Below are positions 40,364-49,985 of a stretch of 64,000 bases of DNA, piece by piece. A model generated the notes under the pieces. It saw only the letters and a program-made list of their open reading frames with translations. It was not told the DNA's origin and did no database searches. How positions within the stretch are numbered: position 1 is the stretch's first letter; the number at the start of each line of letters is the position of its first letter. Both the position numbers and the translations under genes were made by a program. Source of the DNA: Streptomyces liliiviolaceus (GTDB lineage Bacteria > Actinomycetota > Actinomycetes > Streptomycetales > Streptomycetaceae); the NCBI RefSeq assembly GCF_018070025.1, contig NZ_JAGPYQ010000004.1, forward strand, positions 1 to 64,000. The letters run 5' to 3'.

Positions 40364-41860
40364 GGGCGTGGCGGCCGGACTTTTGGGCGGGCTCTGCTGG
40401 CGTGGCGGCGGCCGCCACGGATGTGGCGGCCGCGTGCCCGGCCCGGCGCCGGTTCCCCCGAGCAGCGCCGGTGGGCACTCCCTCCGAGTGGCCGTGGCGT
40501 AGGCAGCCCGGCACTTTGATGCTCCGAGGGACGCGCCGGGCCTGCACCGCATCCGCGGGAGGAATGCGGGGCCCGGTGTCTGCATGCCACAGGCTCGCTC
40601 TGCTGCGGGCGAAAGGGCCTCTGTCTGTCAACGCCCGGCTGGCGCGGAGAGGCTGCCCTTCGAACATAAAGTAACCGGCCGAACACCGCAGCGGCCTTGA
40701 CGTAACCGGTACGAAGAAAGACGTACCGGCATATGCCGATACCGGAGTGAGGAAGATGACTTCCGCGCGGGCGGGCCTGCCTCCAGCCGCCATACGGCTG
40801 ACGTCGCATACTCGCCTGCACTGCAGGATGTGGCTGAAAGCCGGGCCGGAGCCGCACCGCCGACCGCACGGCCCCAGCCCTTCCGCTCTCCTGGCGCACC
40901 CGGCGAGGCAACTCCCGCTCCCCGCACCGCCAGGAGAGCATCGCGAGGACCGATCGGGGGGCCTCGGTCCTCGCGCCTCCGGCCGTCACCGCGTCAGCGC
41001 GGTGGCAGCCGCACAACAAATCTCCTACCACGGACGCGACTTGGTGGGCAATACGCCCTGTTGCGCTCCCGAATGTGAGGGACCCCAGAGGGGAAAGAAC
41101 CCGGTGACGCGCAGGCGTGTGTGGACCGTGCGCTCCATCGGCGCAGAGCGCACGGCTTACTGCCGACTGTCCTCTCCCATGCGGTGCATACCTGGTCGAG
41201 GGGGATCAGCAGTTTCGGCATCCGGCCGGAGACGCCCCCGGCCCGATGCCGCCTCGCTCGGCCCATGACCGCCATCTCGGCAGAGGGCCACGCGAAGGGG
41301 TGTGCGTCCGGGGTCTGGGGACTTCGAGACCGCCGCCCACGGCAGGGGCGACTAGGTGCACGGCCACTCCGGCCGGCCCACGGTCTCCACGCGCCGAAAA
41401 TTATGACCATCCGCAATCCGCGCCGCAACACCGCAAAACGCGGTACTTGGCCGACCACGCACCATCGACAACGGGTACACCACGAGGTACGGCAACGGGT
41501 ACACCACGGGGTAGCACAGCAGGTATCCCCACCCGATTCCGCAAGCACGTATCGGCACAGCTCAGGACCCCTGGTCGGAGCAATCCGCTTGAACTGACAT
41601 CCCCCTCAGCACACCTGCACCCCCTGCCCGGACGAAAGAAAAGAGAAGACGGAAAAGGGGCGGGGCGGGCAGCCGCGCCTCAGGGACCAGGCCGGCGCTC
41701 GCCGGTTGCGCGTCGGCCCGGCCTCCAACCCACACCACCACACCTTCGCCCTCAGCGCCTGCCTCTGCATCTGCGCCGGTCAGGACCAGTCCGGCTGCAC
41801 GTCTATGCCTTCACCCACAACCGTCGTGCGCGTGCCTGCCGCCCGTTTCATTAGGGCGGG
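40364..41860. other. Gene-poor region, about 1.5 kb
   Basis: No frame shows a recognisable domain. Features are ACCGG-containing repeats around 40670-40745 (GTAACCGG, GTAACCGGTACG, GTACCGGCATATGCCG) and the tandem repeat at 41469-41516. Confidence 0.45.
41469..41516. repeat. Two tandem 24-bp units
   Basis: CAACGGGTACACCACGAGGT at 41469 recurs with minor changes at 41493. On the minus strand one frame reads the alternating peptide PVVYPLPYLVVYPL. Confidence 0.5.
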
Positions 41861-42115
41861 TCAACTCGTGACCATCACCAGTGCGGTGACCACGGTGAGG
41901 GCTGCCACGGCCACGAGGATCATCCGGGCCCCTTCCATCCGCCCTGGCCGTCTGCTGTCCCGTGCAGCCGGACGGCCATCCCGGCTGCCACTGTCACCAG
42001 CGCCCAGGAGCTCACGGCAGCCGCCGCAGTCAGCATGGTCATCGGCCAGCCAGTACGCATGCGTCAGTGAGGCGAAGACCGCCGGCGCCACGTGCTGCTG
42101 GTCTTCTGTCCTCAT
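41861..42115 (-). CDS. Hypothetical protein with C-terminal membrane helix
   Basis: 84 residues from ATG 42115. The N-terminus, VAPAVFASLTHAYWLADDHA then CGGCRELL, has a CxxC. The C-terminus is one helix (MILVAVAALTVVTALVMV). It may be tail-anchored. Family not recognised. Confidence 0.45.
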   Translation of the reverse strand: MRTEDQQHVAPAVFASLTHAYWLADDHADCGGCRELLGAGDSGSRDGRPAARDSRRPGRMEGARMILVAVAALTVVTALVMVTS

Positions 42116-42510
42116 ACCGATCCCAACGACCGGCACCACCCCCGGCAATGCTCCGTTCCGCCATCGTGATCACGTCGTCACCAGGGCTGCGGGCTACCAC
42201 ACCGCAATCGGCCCGGGGGCCCGCGGCACGGACGGACCAGACCGGGCGCAACCGATTCCGGAACCACCTCCAGCCTGCGTCCGCAGGAGACCGGCAGGTG
42301 TGACACCGGCCGTCACCGCCCCCTCGCCCTACAAGATCCACACCCCTTATGCCCTACCCGGCTCCGGGCCACTTCTGCCCGTCGACGTATCAGGCAGCCC
42401 TGCGACAGGCGTAGATGCCGCCTACGGCCGCATCCGGCCCGCACCCGGTACCGGAAAACACAGACAGGGACGGCCCCTCGCAGGAAAGGGGGCCGGTTCA
42501 GGGCCCCGGA

Positions 42511-42559
42511 CCCCGGCTCCTGACCCTCCCCACCCCCTCCGGAGGGCCAGGAGCCGGGG
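42511..42559. terminator. Strong hairpin
   Basis: CCCCGGCTCCTG (42511-42522) pairs with CAGGAGCCGGGG (42548-42559), and CCCTCC pairs with GGAGGG inside. It is the second of two hairpins beyond the helicase gene. Confidence 0.65.
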
Positions 42560-42615
42560 GAGGAACGCTGCGCAACCGTGCCGGCTACTGCCTCAGCCGG
42601 CTGTGCGCGAGGGGC

Positions 42616-42647
42616 GCCCTGTACCCGCCACCTGACGGGTACAGGGC
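42616..42647. terminator. Terminator of the helicase gene
   Basis: GCCCTGTACCCG (42616-42627) pairs perfectly with CGGGTACAGGGC (42636-42647), loop of 8. It lies 20 bases past the helicase stop. Confidence 0.7.
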
Positions 42648-42667
42648 ATTCAGCCGCACGGGATCAT

Positions 42668-45214
42668 CTACCAGCGCATGCCCAACGCATCGAGTGCCGC
42701 CCGCCGCTCCGCGCTCAGCTTTCCGACCCGGCGGCGGGTGTTGTCCACGAACGCCCCGAGCTTGACCGGCTCGCCGTCCACGTCCTCAATGTGTTTGCGG
42801 GCCGGCCGTAGGTGGCCTTCGCGGGCGTGGAACTGCTGGGCAGCGGTGAGGTTGGTGTTCCACCGCTCATCCTGGGAGCGCCGTACCGGCACCACGACTT
42901 CGCCGTCCGTGGGTGGTTCGATGCCGAGCGTCTCCAGCAGGTACTGCTGCGCGGGCACCAGGCCGTCCCACCCGGCCCGCTGCGCGGTGATCCAGGCTCC
43001 GAGGTCTTCGCCCTGGACGACCAGCTCGCCCGCCCCGGCCGGGAAGCCGCCGCCGGCCTTCGCGTGGGCGAGGGCGAGTCGGTAGGCCCGCTGCCAGCCG
43101 ACTTCCCACGCCATCGGGCACCACCCGGGGTCGATCTCCGCCAGTGCCTCCTGCCGGGCTTCTGAGAGCTCCCCGGCGTAGGAGACATGGGTTTCCCCGG
43201 CGGCGCGCCGTACGGCGTTCTCTGCCGCTTTCCTGGCCGCCGCACGCTGGTTCTTGGCCCACACTCCGATCGGCATGGAGCCGGCGCCGCCCCCAACTCG
43301 CTCGGCGCCGCTGCCCCATACGGCCCCGGTGGGCGGTAGGAAGTGCCCGTGTACGGCTGCGTAGGAGCGGGCGACCTCTAGTCCGGCCTCCCACGCGGAC
43401 GCGTGTACAGACCAGACCATGCCGGCCTTCTCCAGCTCCGTGACGCGCGAAGCCTCCAGCGACCCGGCCACGTAGTACCGGCGCTGATCCGCCACCCATA
43501 CCCCCAGCGGATGCGAACCGGCCGATCCCCACTCCTCTGGCGTGACGTACGTGTACGGCACCCGCAGCTCGCTGTTCCCGGTCTCGCGCAGCCACCGCGT
43601 GGCGGCCTCGATGCCGCGCAACCAGTACGCGCCTTCGGGGTCGATGACGCGCAGCTGCACGAACCGGGTGAGCGCGGCCGGGTCGCGTTCCTCGCTGAAC
43701 CGCAGCATCGTCGCCGCCCGCTCCGACACCCGCCGCGTCTCCGGGCCGACGTCGTCCTGGCCGTCGTCCTCACCGTCCGACAGCTCGCCCTCGTCCTCGC
43801 CACGATCGTCGTCGGCAGCGGGCCGGCTGTTGCGCAGCCGGGGGTCCGCGAGCGCCTCGATCGTCTCCGCATCGTGCGCCCGCAGAGCAGCCAAGATCTT
43901 ACTGAGATTGTCGTAAGCCGCCGAAGTGAGCAATTCATTCGGACTCTCATCCGGCCCGAGGAGAACCGGAACAATCAGCGTGGCAAGCTTTCCGTGATCC
44001 GGATTCAACCGCAGAGCACGACCAACCATCTGCACGATATCTACCATCGAACCGCGAGCATCCGAAAATAGCACGGAATCACATTCGGCAGTATCAACAC
44101 CTTCACCCAAAATGCGAACTGAAGAAAGCACCCTCAATTCAGCACGCTTATTCTGATCTTTCCCCAGGAAATCGGAGGCGAACTCATTGAGCACGGCCTT
44201 GCGGTGCCCGGGAGCGTGCTCGCCGTACAGCCAGTCCGCCCACACCTGATCCGCAGGCGGGTAGGTATCGGGGTCGTCCTCGGCGAGCCGGGCCGCGACC
44301 GCCGGCACCGAGACCGCCATCGCCTCGGCCTCGGTGACCCGGCTGTGGAAGGACAACACGCGCCGGAACCGCTCCTTCGTCGCCGCGTGCATCAGCCCGC
44401 TCTGCACCGCCGCGAGCCGGGCCCCGCGCACGGCATCCGAACCAGTGGCCTCCGTAGCCAGCGCCGCGTACAGCTCGGGATCGCGGATGTCCAAGCACAG
44501 CACCTGATACGGGGCAACGATGCCCCGGCCGACCGCCTCCGAGAGCGTCAGCTTGTACGCCACCGGACCGAAGACGGGCGAGTCGTCCTCCATCGACGCC
44601 ACCAACCGCGGCCGCTCGCCTTCGGCCTCCCACACCCTGGCGGTGGCCGTCATGTACAGCCGGCGCTCCGCAGGAAGCTGCGCCTGGTCGTGCACGGCCG
44701 CCCACGGCTTCATCCCATCCCCACTCACGCGATGCGCCTCGTCCACGACCATCAGGCTCCACACCCCCAAACCGGCGGCGTGCGCGCGCTGCAGGATGCC
44801 CAAGCCGACCGACGCGTACGTGGCGAAGACCGTGACGGTCTCCAGGCCAGCCATCCAGGTGACCAGCTCGTCCGGGTCGGTCGTGCACGGCAGTCCTTGG
44901 CTCTCCTCCGCCCGCAGCGAGCACACCCCGACCATCGCCCCCGGACGGCCCGCCCGGCGCCAAGCAGTGGCCATCTGCGTCAGCAGGTCCAGCGTCGGCA
45001 CCAAAACCAGCACCCGCCGGGCAGAAAGCCGATGCGCCGACTCGGCACCGATCAGGGTTTTGCCGGAGCCGGTAGCGGCGATGACCTGCGTCCTCAATCC
45101 CTCCGGCGGCATACGGCCACCGGGCGGCACACCGAGAATACGGACGACATTATCGACTGCCTCAGCCTGGTGTGGACGCAATTCCATCTGAGTCACGAGA
45201 CCTCGCATTCTCAT
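42668..45214 (-). CDS. DEAD/DEAH helicase with helicase-associated repeats
   Basis: 848 residues. SF2 motifs: IAATGSGKT (45-53), VVDEAHR (156-162), LYMTATARVWEAEGER, ILGEGVDTAECDSVLFSD and MVGRALRLN. After an acidic linker (about 485-520) come several helicase-associated domains (HPLGVWVADQRRYYVAGSLE, MPIGVWAKNQRAAARKAAEN, LGAWITAQRAGWDG, VKLGAFVDNTRRRVGK). Genes of this type (TtrA-like) are often found close to telomeres of Streptomyces linear replicons. The exact start is uncertain (45214, or an internal ATG at 45187). The rest of the promoter region leads into a large inverted repeat. Confidence 0.82.
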   Translation of the reverse strand: MRMRGLVTQMELRPHQAEAVDNVVRILGVPPGGRMPPEGLRTQVIAATGSGKTLIGAESAHRLSARRVLVLVPTLDLLTQMATAWRRAGRPGAMVGVCSLRAEESQGLPCTTDPDELVTWMAGLETVTVFATYASVGLGILQRAHAAGLGVWSLMVVDEAHRVSGDGMKPWAAVHDQAQLPAERRLYMTATARVWEAEGERPRLVASMEDDSPVFGPVAYKLTLSEAVGRGIVAPYQVLCLDIRDPELYAALATEATGSDAVRGARLAAVQSGLMHAATKERFRRVLSFHSRVTEAEAMAVSVPAVAARLAEDDPDTYPPADQVWADWLYGEHAPGHRKAVLNEFASDFLGKDQNKRAELRVLSSVRILGEGVDTAECDSVLFSDARGSMVDIVQMVGRALRLNPDHGKLATLIVPVLLGPDESPNELLTSAAYDNLSKILAALRAHDAETIEALADPRLRNSRPAADDDRGEDEGELSDGEDDGQDDVGPETRRVSERAATMLRFSEERDPAALTRFVQLRVIDPEGAYWLRGIEAATRWLRETGNSELRVPYTYVTPEEWGSAGSHPLGVWVADQRRYYVAGSLEASRVTELEKAGMVWSVHASAWEAGLEVARSYAAVHGHFLPPTGAVWGSGAERVGGGAGSMPIGVWAKNQRAAARKAAENAVRRAAGETHVSYAGELSEARQEALAEIDPGWCPMAWEVGWQRAYRLALAHAKAGGGFPAGAGELVVQGEDLGAWITAQRAGWDGLVPAQQYLLETLGIEPPTDGEVVVPVRRSQDERWNTNLTAAQQFHAREGHLRPARKHIEDVDGEPVKLGAFVDNTRRRVGKLSAERRAALDALGMRW

Positions 45215-45470
45215 TATTCGGGGAGGTGGTCTGTCCTTAACCCGGATTCCATCCAGGATCCAAAATGACGAATCCTTCGACTCTCACAGATCGGCGTCTT
45301 TTCGGACCCTTGCAGGAGGGGGAGGTACTGAGCCATCATCCCAGAAGCAAGCCGAGAACAGAAGTGACGCACTCAGTTTGTTCGGAAGTGGCCTGAACTT
45401 GTTCGACAGCGACCGGACCCGACGGGATGCGGTCCACCTCGACCCCCTACCTTGCAGCCAGCCGTCTTTT

Positions 45471-45768
45471 CTGTCGCGCGCGGAGCGCGTGGCAGTACCT
45501 GTACGGGACTGCGGAGCAGGCCTGTACAGGGTTAGGATCGGGCGAAGCCGGATCCGTCCCGGATCGCGGAGCGATTCCGGGCAGGCGGAACGGAGTCGTT
45601 ACCGTCGCTTGCGACGGAGCATTCCACTCCGTGGAATGCGGCGGAACTCCGTCCCGCCCCCGGAATCGCTCCGCGATCCGGGACGGATCCGGCTTCGCCC
45701 GATCCTCACCCTGTACAGGCCTGCTCCGCAGCCCCGTACAGGTGCGCCCCGCGCTCCGCGCGCGACAG
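45471..45768. repeat. 298-bp multi-hairpin inverted repeat
   Basis: The arm 45471-45581 pairs with 45659-45768 at roughly 95% identity. Inside each arm are small hairpins with 3-base loops (GCGC-GGA-GCGC, CTGC-GGA-GCAG, GATCGC-GGA-GCGATT) and the palindrome CCTGTACAGG. The 77-base centre has three more (CCGTCGCTTGCGACGG, GCATTCCAC-TCC-GTGGAATGC, GGCGGAAC-TCC-GTCCCGCC). Clustered GGA-loop hairpins resemble Streptomyces telomere ends. The site sits upstream of the helicase gene. Confidence 0.85.
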
Positions 45769-45972
45769 GAAGGGCGCAGCAGTAGGGGCGGCCCCCTCGC
45801 TGCGGTCGGCTTCAGTCGCGGATCATGCGTCATTTCTAGAGCCTGGATAAATTCTGGTATTAATACCTACCACAGATTCCGGACGCCAGGAAGGAAATTC
45901 ACCCACGGAACAAGGATTCATAGCAACACGAAACCTCACCAAATTCTACCTTGGGTGCCCTCAGGGAAGGGT

Positions 45973-46009
45973 TTGCAATTTCACTCCATAAAGAAATCTA
46001 TGGTATACT
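45973..46009 (+). promoter_or_regulatory. AT-rich promoter region
   Basis: A clear -10-like TATACT (46004-46009), with weak -35 candidates around 45973-45985, in a stretch (45830-46260) much richer in A/T than its surroundings. It would drive the short transcript ending at 46205. Confidence 0.5.
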
Positions 46010-46089
46010 TATAACATAGGAGTAGCCCCCTACTGAAACAGAGGTGAAGCCTATGGATAACCCCACCGGGAGAGGAAGTGAAATGAGCA

Positions 46090-46170
46090 ATGGGAATTGC
46101 AGAAACAATGTACGTTCTAGGTACAGTATATTACGCAATCTGCCTCTTTGAGAAGTTCTATCGCAGATGA
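46090..46170 (+). CDS. 26-residue membrane peptide gene
   Basis: ATG 46090 preceded by AGAGGAAGTG. It encodes MGIAETMYVLGTVYYAICLF and then EKFYRR: one short hydrophobic helix with a basic end. An overlapping frame from ATG 46053 (GAGGTGAA upstream) could give a 32-residue polar peptide or a translated leader. Codons are A/T-rich, unlike the rest. The stop is 3 bases before a strong terminator. The layout resembles small type I toxins, but no antisense RNA has been shown. Confidence 0.5.
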   Translation: MGIAETMYVLGTVYYAICLFEKFYRR

Positions 46171-46172
46171 TA

Positions 46173-46205
46173 AAAGGGCCCTCGGCTACTAGTCGAGGGC
46201 CCTTT
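46173..46205. terminator. Strong bidirectional terminator
   Basis: AAAGGGCCCTCG (46173-46184) pairs perfectly with CGAGGGCCCTTT (46194-46205), loop of 9, with flanking A and T residues. Confidence 0.85.
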
Positions 46206-46343
46206 CCTATTCTTTCTAAAATTCTGCCAAGAAAATTTTCTAAGGCTCTCCCGCAGGGATGATCTGTCTCTCAGACACCCCCGAACGTGTGTATTGCATG
46301 CGGAGGTGGAACTTTAGAGGCTTGTAGCAGCGTTGCGGTGTAC

Positions 46344-46970
46344 ATGGACAATGCACTTCTCAGTACGGCTGCCGGTGCGGCTGGCGCCGTAATTCTTCTC
46401 TTCCTCGGTAGTTGGGAGACGGCCAGGCAGAACCGACGGGTGGAAGCACGTAAGGACGCAGCACAAGACCGGGCGACGCTTGAGGCTCAAGCTGACGAGC
46501 TCCTCTCGGCAGTGTTGGCGGTGAGGGGGGCGGGAAAGATCCATGACCACTTGTGGGGTGGCTGGCGAGCTAGAGCAGTAGTTCTACTACGTGCGGCTAT
46601 CCGAGCCGGCGGTGCTTACGGGAAGTCCGTTCAGAGAGGTCTTCCAGGCGCCCTCGTCGGCTACGGAGCTGCTGTCGGTGAGGTCGTTCGCTGGGACCGG
46701 GACAGCGCGATGTCCGCGGCTCAGTTGGCGGGTCCGCTTGCACGGCTCGGGTCAGCTGTCGCGCCGTTTCTCCGCCGCCAGGAGCCGGGGTTGGCTGCGT
46801 CAGCGCAAGAGGTGCTGTCCGCTCTGGTGGACCACTACAGAGACGAGGAACGAACCACACGAGCTCTGGCAGCGTTTCACGAGGCTCTGCGAGGTGCGTT
46901 GCAACCACCGCCAGTTTCCGGGCGGGGATGGGCTGTGCGACGCGGCAGGAGAGGTCAAAGGGCCCGGTAG
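46344..46970 (+). CDS. Membrane-anchored hypothetical protein
   Basis: 208 residues from ATG 46344. The N-terminal membrane helix (LLSTAAGAAGAVILLFLGSW) is followed by a long charged, helical cytoplasmic part (ARQNRRVEARKDAAQDRATL, VVRWDRDSAMSAAQLAGPLA). An architecture of one helix plus a helical bundle recurs at 51207. Function unknown; its proximity to restriction genes suggests a defence-related role, but nothing proves this. Confidence 0.55.
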   Translation: MDNALLSTAAGAAGAVILLFLGSWETARQNRRVEARKDAAQDRATLEAQADELLSAVLAVRGAGKIHDHLWGGWRARAVVLLRAAIRAGGAYGKSVQRGLPGALVGYGAAVGEVVRWDRDSAMSAAQLAGPLARLGSAVAPFLRRQEPGLAASAQEVLSALVDHYRDEERTTRALAAFHEALRGALQPPPVSGRGWAVRRGRRGQRAR

Positions 46971-47069
46971 CCAGGTTGTGCCGCTGAGTCGGTTCCGCTT
47001 TCGGGCGCCAGAGTTTCGCAGGCGTCTCGCGTCGGCAGCTCGTACCGAAAGGGTTCTGATGAGACTGGC

Positions 47070-47993
47070 CTATGAAGCGCGGCCCCCGGGGGCGTAGTCC
47101 TGCAAGAAGGCGGGTGCGACGGTGCGCTGTCTCTTGAGGAGTTCTGGCAGGTTTTCGGCAAGTTGCGGGTGAGCTTTGGGCCATTCTGGGGAGTGCGCTA
47201 CGAATTCTCTGCTGTTGAAGACGGTGAAGCGGTTGAAGTCTGCGACGCGGAGCCGGGCAGCGTCCTGCGGGTCGCGGGAGACTATTACTGCGAGGTGACT
47301 GCCGAGCGGCACGGTCAGGCGTTGGAAGTTCTGGAAGCCGATACCAACACCGTGGTCAAAGTAACCGCGGGGAATGTCTGGGGGCGGTGTACCGACAATG
47401 CCGGAGAAACATACTGGGTTGTCGCTGACGAGTAGTCCGCCGCTGCGAGGGCGATAGCTGGACCAGTACATTTCGCTGGACAGTAGCGTGGAAACGAGGT
47501 TGTTCCACTGATCCTTGTAGTGCGCGTCGTCGTCGTTTCGTAGGCGCCAGGGGTTGAGCACAGCGCTGTCGATCAGCATCATCATGCCGGTCTGGATCTC
47601 TTCGTCGGACAATCCGGTGTTTTCGACGTCGATTTTCTCGCTGACCAAGTGTCGTAGAAACCGGCTGCGCTGCCACTGCAAGGCCAGCAGCCACGCCAGA
47701 GCCTCACGGGCGTGTACGGGGACCGCACGCTCTCGGCTCTGGACTAGTTCTCTCACCGCAGTGGCTGCCGCGCCCTCGATGTTGCCCATGGCAGCTTCCA
47801 TCGAGACGTGGTCCGGCTCCTGGCCGGGCCGGTATATCGAATGCCCGAGATTGCGGTGGCCTACATCGTTGACCGATGATTTGAAGCGCCGTTCGCTCAT
47901 CACCTGGTGAATGACCAGTTTGCCCTTCGGTCCGGCGAAGTGTTGGAGCAGGAACTGAGGGACGAAGTGGTGCTTCTTGGCATGCGATGGCAT
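47070..47993 (-). CDS. DUF4238-family protein
   Basis: A 307-residue protein. The N-terminal KKHHFVPQFLLQHFAGPKG is the DUF4238 hallmark. Later come ALAWLLALQWQRSRFLRHLV and the conserved GGLLVSDNPVCFSGIV, then LTVPLGSHLAVIVS and VFNSREFVAHSP. DUF4238 proteins are uncharacterised but often lie in defence islands. Convergent with the previous gene. Confidence 0.82.
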   Translation of the reverse strand: MPSHAKKHHFVPQFLLQHFAGPKGKLVIHQVMSERRFKSSVNDVGHRNLGHSIYRPGQEPDHVSMEAAMGNIEGAAATAVRELVQSRERAVPVHAREALAWLLALQWQRSRFLRHLVSEKIDVENTGLSDEEIQTGMMMLIDSAVLNPWRLRNDDDAHYKDQWNNLVSTLLSSEMYWSSYRPRSGGLLVSDNPVCFSGIVGTPPPDIPRGYFDHGVGIGFQNFQRLTVPLGSHLAVIVSRDPQDAARLRVADFNRFTVFNSREFVAHSPEWPKAHPQLAENLPELLKRQRTVAPAFLQDYAPGGRAS

Positions 47994-48220
47994 GAGACGA
48001 CCTTACTGGCGCTAATCCATGCACTCCACGGTGCAGCGCAGCTCCTGCCGGGTGTGAGCCAGAACCTGCCGGAGAGTTGTCGTGCCGGATTCTGGGGCCG
48101 ATGCCCAGGTGGCCCTGGTGTTGGCCTCCCTGTCTCAGGGTCTAGGCTCCCCTAATGCAGAAATCCCATGATCCCGTTGGGTAGGGTGGGCGCGATTCCC
48201 AAACCGGAGGACACCTTCTG

Positions 48221-49984
48221 ATGCCCGACCTGCTCGTCGTCGCGGCTCTTTCGGAGGCTCTTGAGAACGCCTCAGCCGCACGTCCTCTTGGCTCACGCGG
48301 CTCCCGCGGTGCGGTTGCAGACAGCGACCCCGCAGAGCTGACCCCTACAGCTACCGCTGTATTGGCTGCGATTCCGGCATGGTGGCGGGCACAGGCAACA
48401 GCGGCCGGCCTCACCGGCAGCTGGCTGGAGATCGAAACAGCTCTTCAGGCTGTCCCGCCGGTTGATGTTCCAAGTGATCCGCCGCTGGGTGACTCCTGGG
48501 GGGCGCTGACGCCGGAACAGGTGGGCGCTGCCTACGTGGAAGCTCTTTCGTCGGCGACACGTGCGCGGCACGGCCGGCATTACACGCCTCCCGAGCTCGC
48601 TTCGCACCTGTGGGGGTTGGCTCGTACATCGTTGGGTCTGCCTCCGGGTAAGCAAGTTCTTCCTGGTCTGGTGCGAGATCCGGCGTGCGGTGCGGGGGCC
48701 CTTCTTCTGCCGGTTCTGCGGGAGCACCTGCACGCTTCGTACGACGTCGACCCGGCACTGACCCTTGCGGGTCTCCCGAACCTGGTCCAGGGCGTTGATA
48801 CCGACCCGGCCGCCGTGTGGGTTGCCAATGTCGTGCTGGCCGCGGAGATGCTTCCCACGCTCGCCCGTGTCCCTCAGAAGGTACGCAGGCCGCTGCCGGT
48901 CCTGGCTCAGGTGGGTGATGGCCTCGCGGACTCCGGGCACAAGGCCCGAGTCGTCGTGATGAATCCGCCCTACGGCCGCGTGCGGCTGTCCTCTGCCGAG
49001 CGGGACCGGTACGCGCACGTGCTGTACGGACACGCGAACATGTACAGCCTGTTCATGGCGTCCGCCGTCGCCTCGCTGGACAGTGAGGGCGTCCTGGCCG
49101 CGCTCGTCCCCACGAGCTTCACCAGCGGACGCTATTTCTCGAAACTGCGCACTTACCTAGGCCGTGAAGCCGGCATGAGTGCGGTCACCTTCGTTGAAGA
49201 CCGCAGTGGGGTGTTCACCTCCGTTCTTCAAGAGACCTGCCTGGCCACTTTCGAGCGGCGCAGGCGTAAGAAGACGCGCATCAGCAGCCTCGGCAGCACC
49301 CAGACGTCGATCGCCAGCGTGAAGACCCAGCGGACTGGCGAGCCCTGGGTGCTGCCGCGCCGCTCGGACGATGCGCCCGTAGCTGCTGCCGCTTCCGCGA
49401 TGACCGAGTCATTCGCCTCGTTCGGCTGGCACGCTTCAACCGGACCTCTCGTGTGGAATCGTCGCAGTGCTGACCTCTACCCGACGTGGGGTCCATCACG
49501 ATCGCACGTCATCTGGGCAGCGGATCTTGACGGCGGTGTGCTGCACCGTGATCCGGCCCGTGACTCGATGCGCTACATGGCACTCACAGCGGCGTCTGAT
49601 CCGAAGGTCATGGTTCTGGATAGACCGGCCATACTGGTGCAACGCACGACAGCTCCCGAGCAGTCACGACGGCTTGTTGCCGCGTTGCTGGACAATGACG
49701 CACTGAAAGCTCGCCATGGGCGGGTCACCGTTGAGAACCACGTCAATGTCCTCAGGCCCACCGCTGCGGACCCAGTCCTCACCAACGAGGCCATGACGCG
49801 CCTGCTGGCCACCAAGGCGCTGGACCGAGTGGTGCGCTGCATCTCAGGTTCCGTCGCGCTCAGCGCGTACGAGTTGGAGTCGATCCCGCTGCCGGACCCC
49901 GACGTAGTACGTAAGTGGAACGATCTTGAGGGCGGCGCGTTGGAAGCAGCAGTTGCCGCCGCCTACCGGCCGGAAGGCATGTGA
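48221..49984 (+). CDS. N6-adenine DNA methyltransferase of a type II R-M system
   Basis: A 587-residue protein. Methylase motifs: motif X-like RHYTPPELASHLWGL (119-133), motif I VRDPACGAGALLLPVL (151-166), a DxD-like GVDTDPAAVWVANVVL (191-206) and motif IV VVVMNPPYGRVRLS (244-257). NPPY marks adenine methylation. Separate C-terminal segments probably recognise the target. It is followed directly by a BsuBI/PstI-type endonuclease, so it would protect the same site, possibly CTGCAG. The start ATG follows a GGAGGACACC ribosome site. Confidence 0.85.
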   Translation: MPDLLVVAALSEALENASAARPLGSRGSRGAVADSDPAELTPTATAVLAAIPAWWRAQATAAGLTGSWLEIETALQAVPPVDVPSDPPLGDSWGALTPEQVGAAYVEALSSATRARHGRHYTPPELASHLWGLARTSLGLPPGKQVLPGLVRDPACGAGALLLPVLREHLHASYDVDPALTLAGLPNLVQGVDTDPAAVWVANVVLAAEMLPTLARVPQKVRRPLPVLAQVGDGLADSGHKARVVVMNPPYGRVRLSSAERDRYAHVLYGHANMYSLFMASAVASLDSEGVLAALVPTSFTSGRYFSKLRTYLGREAGMSAVTFVEDRSGVFTSVLQETCLATFERRRRKKTRISSLGSTQTSIASVKTQRTGEPWVLPRRSDDAPVAAAASAMTESFASFGWHASTGPLVWNRRSADLYPTWGPSRSHVIWAADLDGGVLHRDPARDSMRYMALTAASDPKVMVLDRPAILVQRTTAPEQSRRLVAALLDNDALKARHGRVTVENHVNVLRPTAADPVLTNEAMTRLLATKALDRVVRCISGSVALSAYELESIPLPDPDVVRKWNDLEGGALEAAVAAAYRPEGM

Positions 49985-49985
49985 C

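Noticed and set aside
43378..44963. Additional long frames over the helicase gene on both strands
   Set aside because: Composition is Arg/Gly/Ala-rich without motifs, while the -1 frame with SF2 motifs is continuous for 848 codons.
45471..45768. Simple head-to-head fused telomeres
   Set aside because: Known Streptomyces ends have GGA in the first hairpin on the 5' strand reading inward; here the GGA loops read from the outside of each arm toward the centre, opposite to the fusion expectation. Kept only as a hypothesis.
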